Origin: Zeus faber
Taxonomy: Eukaryota > Chordata > Actinopteri > Zeiformes > Zeidae
Reading direction: 5' to 3'
Assembly: GCA_960531495.1 (NCBI GenBank)
Contig: OY482855.1
Location: 7,736,026-7,800,025 of the forward strand
Length of the DNA stretch: 64,000 bases
The number at the start of each line of letters is the position of its first letter. Within the stretch, counting starts at the first letter, position 1. Under the pieces are notes generated by a model that saw only the letters and a list, made by a program, of their open reading frames with translations, made no database searches and was not told the DNA's origin. The position numbers and the translations under genes are program-made. Below are positions 34,073 to 43,830 of this stretch, in pieces.

Positions 34073-35047
34073 TATGGGAGAAATTTACTAGTACATTTAA
34101 AAGAAATATGTTCATTATATTCTACCATTAAATAAGAAAGAACATTCGTTTTCTTGCCCATATGCTATATGAATGAAGTAAGTGTGTGGGAAACAGGGGT
34201 CAGCAAAGACATGAATAAGTGCTTTGTTGACCGTGGGCCATATGACATGGGAAGGTCTGTTAATGCAAACATCCCCTCTAAAATATGGCCTGGACTAGCG
34301 TCGGGAGGTTTGTTATTGTAACTGACGTCAAAGACTGTAGACAACTGGGTTCTTTGCACTACTGACAGTGTAGGAGTAAGGAAGGGATTCTTATTGAGAA
34401 TAAACCGTGGTTTATTCTCAGAATAGAGAATAGACCGTGGCACGGTGGCGCAGTGCATTGCACTGCTGCCTCACAGCAAGAAGGTCCTGGGTTCGATTCC
34501 CGCCTGGGGCGCTTTTGGCACCGCGCTCCGGCGGGTTATCTCCCAAATAGGAGCCTTTCTGTGTGGAGTTTGCATGTTCTCCCCGTGCTCCGGGGTTTCC
34601 TCCACCTCACGTCAGTAAGGACCCCCCTCAAAAACATGCACCCATCATCGTCTGACCAGCGATGGACAATTATCACCTGGTCCCCGGGCGCGTCCATGTA
34701 TGCTGCCCACTGCTCCTGGCTGTGCCCCCAGAGGAAGGACAAGCCAGGATGGGTTCCATTTCACCGGCCACCATCAAAAGCGTGTGTGTGTGTGTGCAAG
34801 CATGTGTTGTAGTGTGGTGTGTTGCGTGACTAATAAAGACTGTTTCTTCTTTCAGATGTACATTCTGGACCAACAGAAAGAGGTTAAAAGAAGGAGTCCG
34901 TGAGCGGCTCGGGAGTTCTTTGCCAAACCAACTCAGATTCTGTTGTCACTTCTTGCAAGTGATAATAAAGTCTTATATCTTCAGACCTCGACTCTCTCGA
35001 AATTCTCTTCTTCAGTTTAATTGTTAGATGCAGTTTTTTCCACTACA
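34073..35047 (+). repeat. ERV-2 3' LTR with SINE insertion
   Basis: It begins TATGGGAG and ends CACTACA like the 5' LTR. It is 975 bp because a SINE of about 447 bp interrupts it after 34405. Outside the SINE it aligns base for base with 25527-26053 with few changes. Confidence 0.9.
34406..34852 (+). mobile_element. tRNA-derived SINE in ERV-2 3' LTR
   Basis: The 5' LTR gives the empty site (GAATAAAC/AGATGTAC). The SINE proper starts near 34436 with GTGGCACGGTGGCGCAGTGC (A-box part) and has the B-box GGTTCGATTCC at 34490-34500. It contains TTTGCATGTTCTCCCCGTGC and ends AATAAAGACTGTTTCTTC. The first 30 bases form a palindrome with LTR sequence (34396-34419). The family also occurs at 7892-8240. 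Confidence 0.85.
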
Positions 35048-36905
35048 CCAGCAGCTGGAGAGACAGTCAGAGAGGGGAACATGGACTCACATTCATCATC
35101 CCACTGGTCAGACGCGGTTTTCAGCAAATGCTCTGAGGGGCCCTGGCAGGGACGCCCGGATGTCCTCCACCATCCTCTCCAACAGTCTAGAGGACCTAAT
35201 GCCGGTTGTTCCTGTGAGTTGCTCCATTGGTGTTTTCATCAAATGTCCAAGCTTGACACAACCAGCCCAGAGCAGGCTTGACCTCAGGCTGGCAGAAGAC
35301 AAAGTCTGAGAAACCATGAAGGTGTTGAAAAACAACAGTTCTTCAAACAGCCACATTCCTGGCATTGCAAAAAGGTCCCGGCTGATCTTGAAAACCTGCC
35401 AGGCCTTAATAACTGAAGGGTAAAAAGGTGTTAGTCCTGTTAAGTCCTGACCTCTTGAGGCTGCAGTGTTTATCCAATCCCAGGCGCCCAGCTTTCCTCA
35501 ATAATAGACAAGTTGTATCCTGCCAGCTTAGTCCTGGGGTGTAGAGTAGCTTTCCTGCTGCCTGCAGAAACCCTGTATGGAATGTCTATGAGCCCTTGTC
35601 CTCCTTCTTGAACTGGCAAGCACAGAGCAGTTGCCCTGATCCCGTGCTGCCCAGACCAGAAAAAGTCCACAATCGTCCTCTGAATGTTCTTAGTACTACC
35701 CCCTAGGTGGAGGTAGTACTATAAATCTTCACAAGGTTGAGGCAACAAAGTTGTTGGCTACCAGAGCTCTTCCCCTATATGACAACTGGGTTAGCGGCCA
35801 TTTTCATTGAGACAATCAGGCACATACGTTCTCTATTGCACCCTTCTAGTTCTTCATTTGGAAAGCATCATTTCCCTCCCACACCTGAGACCTCCTGGCA
35901 GACTGGGAGGTACCCTGCCCTGCCATGGTCCCATCAAAAAAGCTTCACTCTTCTCCCAGTTAATCTTTGCTGAGGAGGATACTTCATATATTTTTATGCA
36001 TTTATTTAGCATAATTATATGGTTTTCATTTCTGATTATAATATTCACATCATCAGCATATGCTGACATGACCAAATGCAGGCTCTGTGTTAATCCAGGT
36101 AGGGAGACCTCCAACATCTTGTTCCTCAGTCTATTTAAAAAGGGTTAGATTGCCAAGGAGTAAAGTTGCCCTATATCGGGCAGCCCTGCTTTATTCCTCT
36201 TTTGACAGGAATTGGGCAGCTCAACCCTCCTCCCACTTTTACATAAATTTTATATTCATTACAAATTTCTATTAAGTCCCGAATTAAAAACAAATTGTCC
36301 ATGATTGATCTGTCTGGGATACAGTACGATTGGTCCTCGTTTATTAGGATCCCCAAGTAGTCCTTCAGTCTGTTGGCCAGGACCTAAGACAGCGACTTAT
36401 AATCTGCACATAGCAGGGCCACTGGTCTACTGTTCTTAAGGAGCGCCAAATCTCCCTTCTTTGGCAGAAGAGAGAGGGCTGCACGTCGACAGGATGTTGC
36501 CAGTGAACTCGCCTCCCAACACTCCAGCAGCACATCCAACAGGTCTGATCCCAAACAGCTCCAGAAATGCTTTAAAAAGTCTTCAGGTAGTCCGTCTATG
36601 CCTGGTGCTTTCCCTGGTTTTAGCTGCATTACTGCAACTGTTAGCTCCTCCATGGTGATGGGAGCATCCATGGCCAGACCCTCTTACTGGGTCAGCTGAG
36701 GCAGGCCTTGAAGCAGTTCTGCAGCACATTCCTCATTGCACCCCTCTGCCTCGTAAAGGGCGGTGAAGAAATTGACTGGGTGCCTCCTCATCTGAGCTGG
36801 GTTGGTGTTTACAGTCCCATCTGGCAGGTGAAGACAGGTCATCTGCTTTCTCTCAGACATGGACCAGATTCTTTCCATCACCTCTTGTGTCACTGTTCAT
36901 CTCTG
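35048..36905 (-). pseudogene. Tx1-like LINE ORF2, 5' part
   Basis: Minus-strand frames follow in the right order for an L1/Tx1-type reverse transcriptase. At 36893-36684 lies a pre-RT region (TVNTNPAQMRRHPVNFFTAL). At 36671-36384 lie LKPGKAPGIDGLPEDFLKHF and RRAALSLLPKKGDL. IKQGCPI is at about 36180, the catalytic AYADDVNII near 36057, and GGQGLIDIPYR near 35600. Stops and frameshifts split it. The body stops at 35048, where ERV-2 is inserted, and continues at 25526. A 10-bp-arm hairpin (35691-35721) lies inside. Confidence 0.8.
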
Positions 36906-37005
36906 TCTGCGGCAGAGTCTCTGCTTCGGCATCACCGGCCCCGGCAGGCTGCCGGTGTGGACAGGCGAAGCGCTTGTGACCGATGTCGTCGCATTCAAAC
37001 ATTTA
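36906..37005 (-). pseudogene. Tx1-like LINE ORF1 zinc knuckle remnant
   Basis: On the minus strand, FECDDIGHKRFACPH near 36995-36950 is the end of a C-x2-C-x4-H-x4-C zinc knuckle; the first Cys is lost to a one-base deletion. It lies directly before the RT part, so the ORF2 endonuclease is missing: ORF1 and ORF2 ends have been brought together by deletion. Confidence 0.55.
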
Positions 37006-37133
37006 ATGCCACCAGAATTGACGTATATCATTTACTAACCTTCTTCATGTTTTATTCTAAACGACACCTCCAGTGACTGTGCGGGCGTAGTTAAAAACAT
37101 AAACACTTGACGTGCTTCAGCTTCTGGTCCCTG

Positions 37134-38525
37134 CATCTCAATACTTTGTTATATACCCTTTGTTTGCAATGACAGAGGTCAAACGTTTTCTGTATGTCTT
37201 CACAAGGTTTTCACACACTGGTGCTGGAATTTTGGCCCATTCCTCCATGCAAATCTCCTCTAGAGCATTGATGTTTTGGGGCTGTCGCTGGGAAACACGG
37301 ACTTTCAACTCCCTCCAAAGATTTTCTCTGGGGTTGAGATCCGGAGACTGGCTAGGCCACTCCAGGACCTTGAAATGCTTCTTACGAAGCCACTCCTTCG
37401 TTGCCCGGGCGGTGTGTTTGGGATCATTGTCATGCTGAAAGACCCAGCCACGTTTCATCTTCAATGCCCTTGCTGATGGAAGGAGGTTTTCACTCAAAAT
37501 CTCACGATACATGGCCTCATTCATTCTTTCCTTTACACCGATCAGTCGTCCTGGTCCCTTTGCAGAAAAACAGTCCCAAAGCATGATGTTTCCACCCCCA
37601 TGCTTCACAGTAGGTATGGTGTTCTTTGGATGCAACTCAGCTTTCTTTCTCCTCCAAACACGACAAGTTGAGTTTTTACCAAAAAGTTCTATTTTGGTTT
37701 CATCTGACCATATGACATTCTCCCAATCCTCTTCTGGATCATCCAAATGCTCTCTAGCAAACTTCAGATGGGCCTGGACATGTACTGGCTTAAGCAGGGG
37801 GACACGTCTGGCACTGCAGGATTTGAGTCCCTGGCGGCGTAGTGTGTTACTGATGGTAGCCTTTGTTACTTTGGTCCCAGCTCTCTGCAGGTCATTCACT
37901 AGGTCCCCCGTGTGGTTCTGGGATGTTTGCTCACCGCTCTTGTGATCATTTTGACCCCACGGGGTGAGATCTTGCGTGGAGCCCCAGATCGAGGGAGATT
38001 ATCAGTGGTCTTGTATGTCTTCCATTTTCTAATAATTGCTCCCACAGTTGATTTCTTCACAACAAGCTGCTTACTTATTGCAGATTCAGTCTTCCCAGCC
38101 CGGTGCAGGTCTACAATTTTGTTTCTGGTGTCCTTTGACAGCTCTTTGGTCTTGGCCATAGTGGAGTTTGGAGTGTGACTGTTTGTGGTTGTGGACAGGT
38201 GTCTTTTATACTGATAACGAGTTCAAACAGGTGCCATTAATACAGGTAACGAGTTGAGGACAGAGGAGCCTCTTGAAGAAAAAGTTACAGGTCTGTGAAA
38301 GCCAGGAATCTTGCTTGTTTGTAGGTGACCAAAAACTTATTTTACCGAGGAATTTACCAATTAATTCATTAAAAATCCTACAATGTGATTTCCTGGATTC
38401 TTTCCCCCCATTCTGTCTCTCATAGTCGAAGTGAACCTATGATGAAAATTACAGGCCTCTCTCATCTTTTTAAGTGGGAGAACTTGCACAATTGGTGGCT
38501 GACTAAATACTTTTTTGGCCCACTG
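37134..38525 (-). mobile_element. Tc1-like transposon, family 2, copy 2, truncated
   Basis: The right end has the family terminal repeat (GTGGGCC... read minus) followed by TA at 38526-38527. The left inverted repeat (about 220 bp) is missing: homology begins near 37134 at CATCTCAATACTTTG. The copy cannot move by itself. It abuts the Tx1 LINE remnant. Confidence 0.85.
37138..38159 (-). pseudogene. Tc1 transposase (family 2, copy 2), frameshifted
   Basis: The start ([20 protein letters not shown]) is at 38159. A frameshift near 37905 (CCCCCG run) separates the first 86 residues from the remaining 253. The second part is open and holds [12 protein letters not shown] and [10 protein letters not shown]. 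Its third motif reads [11 protein letters not shown], so Ile before the catalytic Glu is changed to Arg. It ends KGYITKY. Confidence 0.85.
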
Positions 38526-38546
38526 TATATAATATATATATATATT

Positions 38547-39030
38547 AGGGGTATCGCCATTCTCCAAATACAAAGTTCGATTTTAGATAAAAAAAGTTTT
38601 TTTCACCAATCAAAAACAATGCCATTGTTCGACTATAGAGTCTGGATTTTTAAAAGAAAGCACTTGTTTCTCAATAAGTAACTTTTATTTTGATAATAAC
38701 CATATAACATAACAATTATAAATAATAATTTATAAACATCAATATGAGAATATTTAATCACACCTACACAGTTAAGAGTTTTAGCTAAGCAGCTTAAACT
38801 GGGCTCTAGAATGATAAACTGTTGAACATTTAGCACGCTCTTAATAATTTACACATTGGTTTTATGCCATGACAACTGTGATTTACATTTTAAAATTGTT
38901 CTTAAAGATAATTAGTATGTTCATATTCTCTGGAGTGAGGGGTGCTCTTTGAGCTGTCATTGAGAACTAGGGATGCCACAGTAAGGGTTTTTTTTCTACC
39001 CATTAATAAACTCACGGCATTTCTGGTTTT
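38547..39030. other. Possible hAT-like non-autonomous remnant
   Basis: TTAGGGGTATCGCCATTCTC, followed by CCAAATACAAAGTTCGATTTT, resembles the ends of common teleost hAT-like repeats (recall only). The following AT-rich block ends without a clear partner repeat. No coding region. Confidence 0.3.
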
Positions 39031-39596
39031 ACTTGAAATTGTACATGTTTGCCTTTGGCTTTGGAACCATATCCTCCACCATCATCTTGTGTAAACCTAA
39101 TGTCTTGAGGCTTCTTCTATCCTTATTAATCTGACTCTGCTCATTCTTCTTCTTCTCTTATCACTTTTGGCAGACTAGGCACTAGTCTTCCTGCTATATT
39201 AGCCAATTAGCCAATATATCTGTCAATGAGGCAAATATTTTCTCAGATTGGACAAATTTTTATAATTAACTTGCTTGGAATCCCAACACCAACAGTATCT
39301 GCTTTATGCTCTTGGAAAAAGCCGTTAAGTAGCTTCTGTATGAAAGATCACATATTCTGTTGTATAAAAAACTCACATTCTGTGTTTTGCTGGTTGCAGC
39401 ACTTCATTGAAGCTACATCATATTGACAATGGTGCCATTTATATCAGGTACTAACATTTCGAGGGTTACTCAGCTTAGAAAAATCAATCAACTGATACTC
39501 CTACAATATTAGATTTTAACGTGACGTTCGGTGAACATTATTACGACTGTTGGATAGAAAGTTGTCATCCAACAGGCTGTCAAGCTCTAGGCAAGG
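39031..39596. other. No gene recognised
   Basis: No coding region or element boundary was recognised. Confidence 0.4.
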
Positions 39597-40400
39597 TAAG
39601 GCAAGTTTATTTGTATAGCACATTTCAACAAAGCAAGTCCAAGAACACAACACAGTTCTTTGGTTACTTTGTCCTGGGGGTTGTCAACATGGATGTTAAA
39701 ATCCCCAGCAATACAAGTCACGAGTGCCATTAGCCTTGCAGCCTGGATGACTGAGGTGGCTCTATTTCAAAGTTTCCAGGTTGTGTTATGCCTTCTTATT
39801 TCCATTCCTCTTATCCTTGGTAGAGGGAACAGATGTCTGTGCTCCCAGAAAAAGTTGAAATTGGCAATAAATTGCACTTAATGGACAGATCAATAAAGTG
39901 TCGTTTTTGTACTTCAGACTGTTGTTTCACAACATCATTGGTGCCTATATGCACTATTATTGTTTTCACAGTTGGATGTGCAGCCACAACATGCAGGATT
40001 CTGTCATGTCAGAGACCATTTTGGTGTTCTTACTGCACATAATTCTTACATCTCTTACAGCAAAGTCACGCACAATCAGAGTTTGTCCTCTCATTTCCGA
40101 GGGAAATTATTTACTTTTAGGCTTTGCACGAGAGAGATAGAGGGAGTAGATTTATTACCCGGTACACAGCCCTCCCAGTTCTTCTCTGCTTCTTGGTGTT
40201 AATTAGCCGTGTGTTAGCATTATCTTGTCCACTGTTATGAGTCCATTGTAAGGTGGTGCCATTCCCATATAGTCCATTCACTTTCACATTCACCTCTAAT
40301 TCGTGAATTTTGGTTTCCAGCACTGCAATCTTCTTTAGAAGTTTGTGGAAGTTGTCTGAGAAGGGGGACATCTTGCTGCTAATTATCTTAGCTTATCTTA
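39597..40400 (-). pseudogene. L2-like LINE fragment, internally deleted
   Basis: On the minus strand a new ORF1 starts at 40371 (MSPFSDNFHKLLKKIAVLET, coiled-coil-like). An esterase-like region follows, with a NFNFFW...HLF block near 39850 that parallels the copy at 5.5 kb. Next comes an endonuclease piece, AGDFNIHVDN, near 39690. Finally an L2 3' tail (GTGCTATACAAATAAAC) lies at 39645-39597. Everything between endonuclease and tail is deleted. Confidence 0.6.
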
Positions 40401-40592
40401 CTGAAGCGAGGGGAGCCCTGTCCACTGTAGCTAGTGCTGGTAGTAATCCTTTATAAACAGTTGTAAAATAAGTGTCCAGTTGTCAGAGCCACTGTTTCTT
40501 CTTTAGGCATGGTAAAATTGGTGCTGAAAAGGTGAAAATAGAAGCAAAGCATAGAGCAGAGCACAGATCGATTAGACTAGACACTGCAGCAT

Positions 40593-40790
40593 GCAGAGGC
40601 GATGAAGGGTGCAGAGAGGATGGCGGGTGCAGAGAGGATGGGCAGTGCAGAGAGGATGGAGGGTCTAAAGACAATGGGGAGTGCAGAGATGATGGAGGTT
40701 GCAGAGATGCCGGAGGGAGCAGAGACGATGGGGGGAGCAGAGACACTTGAGGCTGCAGAGACACTTGACACTGCAGAGAAGCTGGAGGCT
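40593..40790. repeat. 18-bp minisatellite, 11 units
   Basis: Eleven units of exactly 18 bp, each starting GCAGAG or a one- or two-base variant, run without any indel. The typical unit is GCAGAGAGGATGGAGGGT. Because 18 is a multiple of three, both strands stay open: plus reads repeated CREDGG-like hexapeptides. Coding is not supported by any start or neighbour. Confidence 0.9.
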
Positions 40791-40849
40791 TCTACACATG
40801 ACACAAAAATACAGTTTGCTTTTTTTATAATCATTGCACAATAGCAGCA

Positions 40850-41989
40850 GTGATATCAATGGCTTTTGACACATCCACCGCAGCACCTGTACATTTTAAA
40901 CGATTGTAAAAGAAATTCTTCTGCATTGTCAGTGAGCTTTTTCTGCCTCCTACAAGAAAACCAAAAGAGAATATTAAACATATTTATTCTGCAGAATAAC
41001 GAGAAAAATTCAGTACTGCTCCAAAGCAGTGTTCCGACCAGTCTGAGGCTATTTCTGACAAAGAGGGCTTTATAATAAGGAGAGGTTGTGGGTTATTTGT
41101 CAGAAGTCATTTACAAGACTGTGCCCCTCAATTTTCTCCCTGGCTATTACCTTCAAACAGTCAACACAGGTACTTGCAGAGTTTGGTGGCTGATGCAGAC
41201 TAATATCCCTTACAATGAACTTTCATGCTCCCCTGGGGTTGTTCTTCATCTCCATACAAGGTAAACAGGATGACATGTGATCTTGTTCTTCAATAATAGA
41301 ACTGACATTGTCGAGAAAGAACAGCCTCTTTATATAAACTCTGGGGGCGTGCTCCTGGAAACACAGGGACAATGTTTTAAACCCCCCTCAACAGGTAGAG
41401 ACTATTGTCCCGAGTCAAACATTTAATTATATGCATTTTTCTCTCACATTTCCTCCTTTTGTTCCTACTGGAACAACACTTCAATGAAAATGCAATAATG
41501 GTAAAATGTCATAGTTTAGGGAAAAGGGATCAGAATACGACATGTAAATTGGTTACATTACAGTTATACTGCAGAGATATCCTCAATTTCTATCTTATTG
41601 GTATCTCCTGAGAAATCACATCTAATACTAAATTCAACTATATAAACTGATAACCAAATATCCCAGATATAATTCAAGGACATCTCCACCTCAAATTGGC
41701 CAAACGTCCCTTCTCATATTTGACCGGAGGAGTAAGACCAGTAAGGGTTATCTACACTATACTTTGACAACACATAAGACAAAGGCCCTTCGTTCTACAG
41801 AGGAAAACTGTGTGAAGCCATCTTACAATTCTAACTAGAAAACAAAAAATCATAAATCACATTATGAATTAAACAAAATAAACGGAGAGATTCCACTAAT
41901 ACATCATGCTATGCATATTAATCAATGGTTTTCACTTAATGACAACAGCAAAATTTATTGTGCACTGTAGTTTCTTGATGAATTTGATG
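40850..41989. other. No gene; weak LTR-like signals
   Basis: No coding region. On the minus strand a TATATAAAG lies at 41336-41328 and a purine-rich AAAAGGAGGAAATG ends near 41450, which could mark an LTR about 41098-41449. No partner was found. Confidence 0.3.
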
Positions 41990-42393
41990 TGTTGATGAAG
42001 GAGTGACGGCAGACACTGACTTGAGTAAAAAAATAGATTTATGACAAAAGAACAGCATCAGACCAGACTTTGCCTAGGAAGTCCAGGAGAGAACCAAGCT
42101 GGAAGGATTCTCTATTGAATGCAACTCGGGCGGGTGTTTTATACTGGCCCAAAGACAACATTTACCATTGGGTTCCCCTACATAGGTCACAGGTCACAGA
42201 GCACATCACCAGGACCCTCTCTCTCTCAGGACCCCTGGCTCCGTCTCTTAGTAATTCTCTTATACGATAGAGCTGTCTTGGGACGCCACACATTCCTAGA
42301 CACCTCAGCACATAAGGACAAACACATCCTATTAGTAGAGATGAACATAATTAGACAAACATCTTTATATTTCAACATCTCAGTGTCTCAACA
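41990..42393 (-). mobile_element. Candidate ERV-B 3' LTR
   Basis: Read minus it starts TGTTGAGACACTGAG, has TATAAAAC at 42143-42136, and ends ATCAACA at 41990. This is about 404 bp with TGTTGA/TCAACA ends. It lies just after an env tail (42470-42561), as a 3' LTR should. The TGTTGAG start recalls the candidate LTR at 17500-17875. The polypurine tract is poor (CACGGAGA), and no 5' LTR is visible. Confidence 0.4.
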
Positions 42394-42469
42394 TCTCCGT
42401 GATTATCATAAGGTGGTTTTCAATCATTTAGTAGTATGGAGACAAACTGTCCTGCCGTCAAATTAGTAA

Positions 42470-42561
42470 TCCATCTTATGACAGATAGGTACGATACACG
42501 CTAGACATACAACATAGCATCAACACATTATCACTACAGGTATCAATTTTATGAACGTAGA
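42470..42561 (-). pseudogene. ERV-B env tail downstream of Gypsy insertion
   Basis: Continuing the frame across the Gypsy insertion, the minus strand reads TFIKLIPVVIMC, a stop, then CYVVCLACIVPIC and a stop near 42468. This looks like a membrane span and Cys-rich cytoplasmic end of a retroviral envelope. It is the distal part of the env at 47949-48730. Confidence 0.45.
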
Positions 42562-43091
42562 TGTCACGACCAGAACTGGGAGGGACCCAAACGCACGACA
42601 CAGGGAGACGGGAGGCAGGCAAGCGATGTTTATTAACCGGGAGGGTGGAGCTGGCCGGGGGGACCCGGTTGGGTGGGGATGGAGCAGGGCAGGGCCGGGA
42701 TGATGATGACCAGGAGATGGGGTCCAGGATCCGGGTGGAGAGACGGGGAACCGGGCTGGATGGAGATGAACGGAGAGCCTTGGTCGACGAGCGGAGACAG
42801 GCAGGTAAACCGGGCTGGCTGGGCTTGGAGAGACAGACTGGGTCGACGAGAGGAGACAAGCAGGTAAGGGGACGGTGAGACAACAAGACATAAACTAGGA
42901 ACTGGGAAGGGAGCCAATAGCGATACAACTCGGGGAAAGCTAGTTGATGGTCTGGCAAGGAATGGCTAGGAAGCTGGGGCTAAATACTGTGCAGGTAATT
43001 GATCCCAGGTGTGTGCAATTGGGCTTGAGTAGGGAGCTGCAGATGGGGCAAGGGCGGCCTCTAGTGGCGCTGGGAGGCCGTGGGCCTAACA
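42562..43091 (-). repeat. Gypsy 3' LTR
   Basis: 530 bp, plus strand TGTCACGACCAG...GGCCTAACA. In element direction it starts TGTTAGG and ends GTGACA, with TTAATAAAC (polyadenylation signal) near the 3' side. A G-rich polypurine tract (GAGGGGGGGGTAC) lies at 43092-43104. Confidence 0.95.
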
Positions 43092-43830
43092 GTACCCCCC
43101 CCTCTACGGACGCCCCTTGGCGGACACCTGGAGCCTGAAGGGCGAGTTCGGTTGAAATCCCGGATGAGGGAGGCATCCAGGATCTGTCTCCGGGGGACCC
43201 AGGAGCGTTCCTCTGGGCCGTATCCCTCCCAGTCCACGAGGTACTGGAAGCCCCTCCCCCGGCGCCGCACGTCCAGCAGGCGCCGCACTGTGTAGGTCGG
43301 GTGGCCGAAGATGGTGCGGGGGGGTGGTGGGGCCTCGGCGGGGAGGGAGAGAGGGCTGGAAACCACTGGCTTGAGCAGGGATACATGGAAGGTGGGGTGG
43401 ACACGGAGGGAGGGAGGGAGACGGAGGCGTACGGCACAGGGGTTGATGATTGACTCAATGGGAAAGGGGCCAACATTCCGGGGAGCGAGTTTTCGGGAGT
43501 CCACCTTGAGGGGCAAGTCCTTTGTGGAGAGCCAAACCATCTGTCCGGGGACGCATGTAGGTGCGGACACACAGTGCCGGTTCGCCTGCCGCTGGGACCT
43601 GGCAGAGGCCCGGAGTAGGCCAGAGCGGGCCCTCCTCCACGTCCTCCGGCAGCGACCAATAAGGGCCTGGATGGAGGGTACGGCGATCTCAGCCTCCTGG
43701 GCAGGGAACAGCGGGGGTTGGTAGCCCAGCGAGCATTGGAAGGGCGACAGGCCGGAGGAGGCGTTCACCAGGGTGTTGTGGGCGTACTCGGCCCATGGTA
43801 GCTGGTCGCTCCAGGAGGTACGGGCTGGGG
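43061..43830 (-). pseudogene. Gypsy integrase C-terminus with chromodomain
   Basis: The frame 43768-43061 continues integrase after a frameshift near 43830. It contains the GPF/Y-like region ([20 protein letters not shown]). The chromodomain follows at about 43315-43150 ([20 protein letters not shown], then [12 protein letters not shown]). Chromodomains of chromoviruses steer integration to marked chromatin (family knowledge). The aromatic positions appear kept in the domain. The frame runs a few codons into the LTR. Confidence 0.85.

Larger units (their letters stand above)
25527..35047 (+). mobile_element. ERV-2, nearly complete provirus
   Basis: Two LTRs frame a primer-binding-site-like sequence, gag, pol and env. 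The target duplication CCAG lies at 25523-25526 and 35048-35051. The LTRs differ by about eight substitutions over 527 bp by eye (about 1.5%), apart from a SINE in the 3' LTR, which suggests a fairly recent insertion. Integrase, RT and envelope motif styles are gammaretrovirus-related. The element is defective: NC and protease are missing, pol has stops and a frameshift, and env is short and broken. It lies inside a Tx1-like LINE in the opposite direction. Confidence 0.9.

Noticed and set aside
34436..34510. tRNA gene with good A and B boxes
   Set aside because: Followed by a SINE body shared with 7892-8240 and inserted in an LTR; the acceptor stem is not closed.
40472..40834. Repeated hexapeptide protein on the minisatellite
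   Set aside because: The open frames on both strands follow from an 18-bp repeat lacking stops. No start context, splice sites or homologue are visible.
42119..42466. Plus-strand 115-codon frame
   Set aside because: It lies within a candidate LTR read on the other strand and has no motif.
42518..42525. CATCAACA as right end of a 536-bp LTR starting at 41990
   Set aside because: The 8-bp inverted match is attractive, but 42470-42561 reads as env tail continuing the frame across the Gypsy insertion, so the LTR end was placed near 42393 instead.
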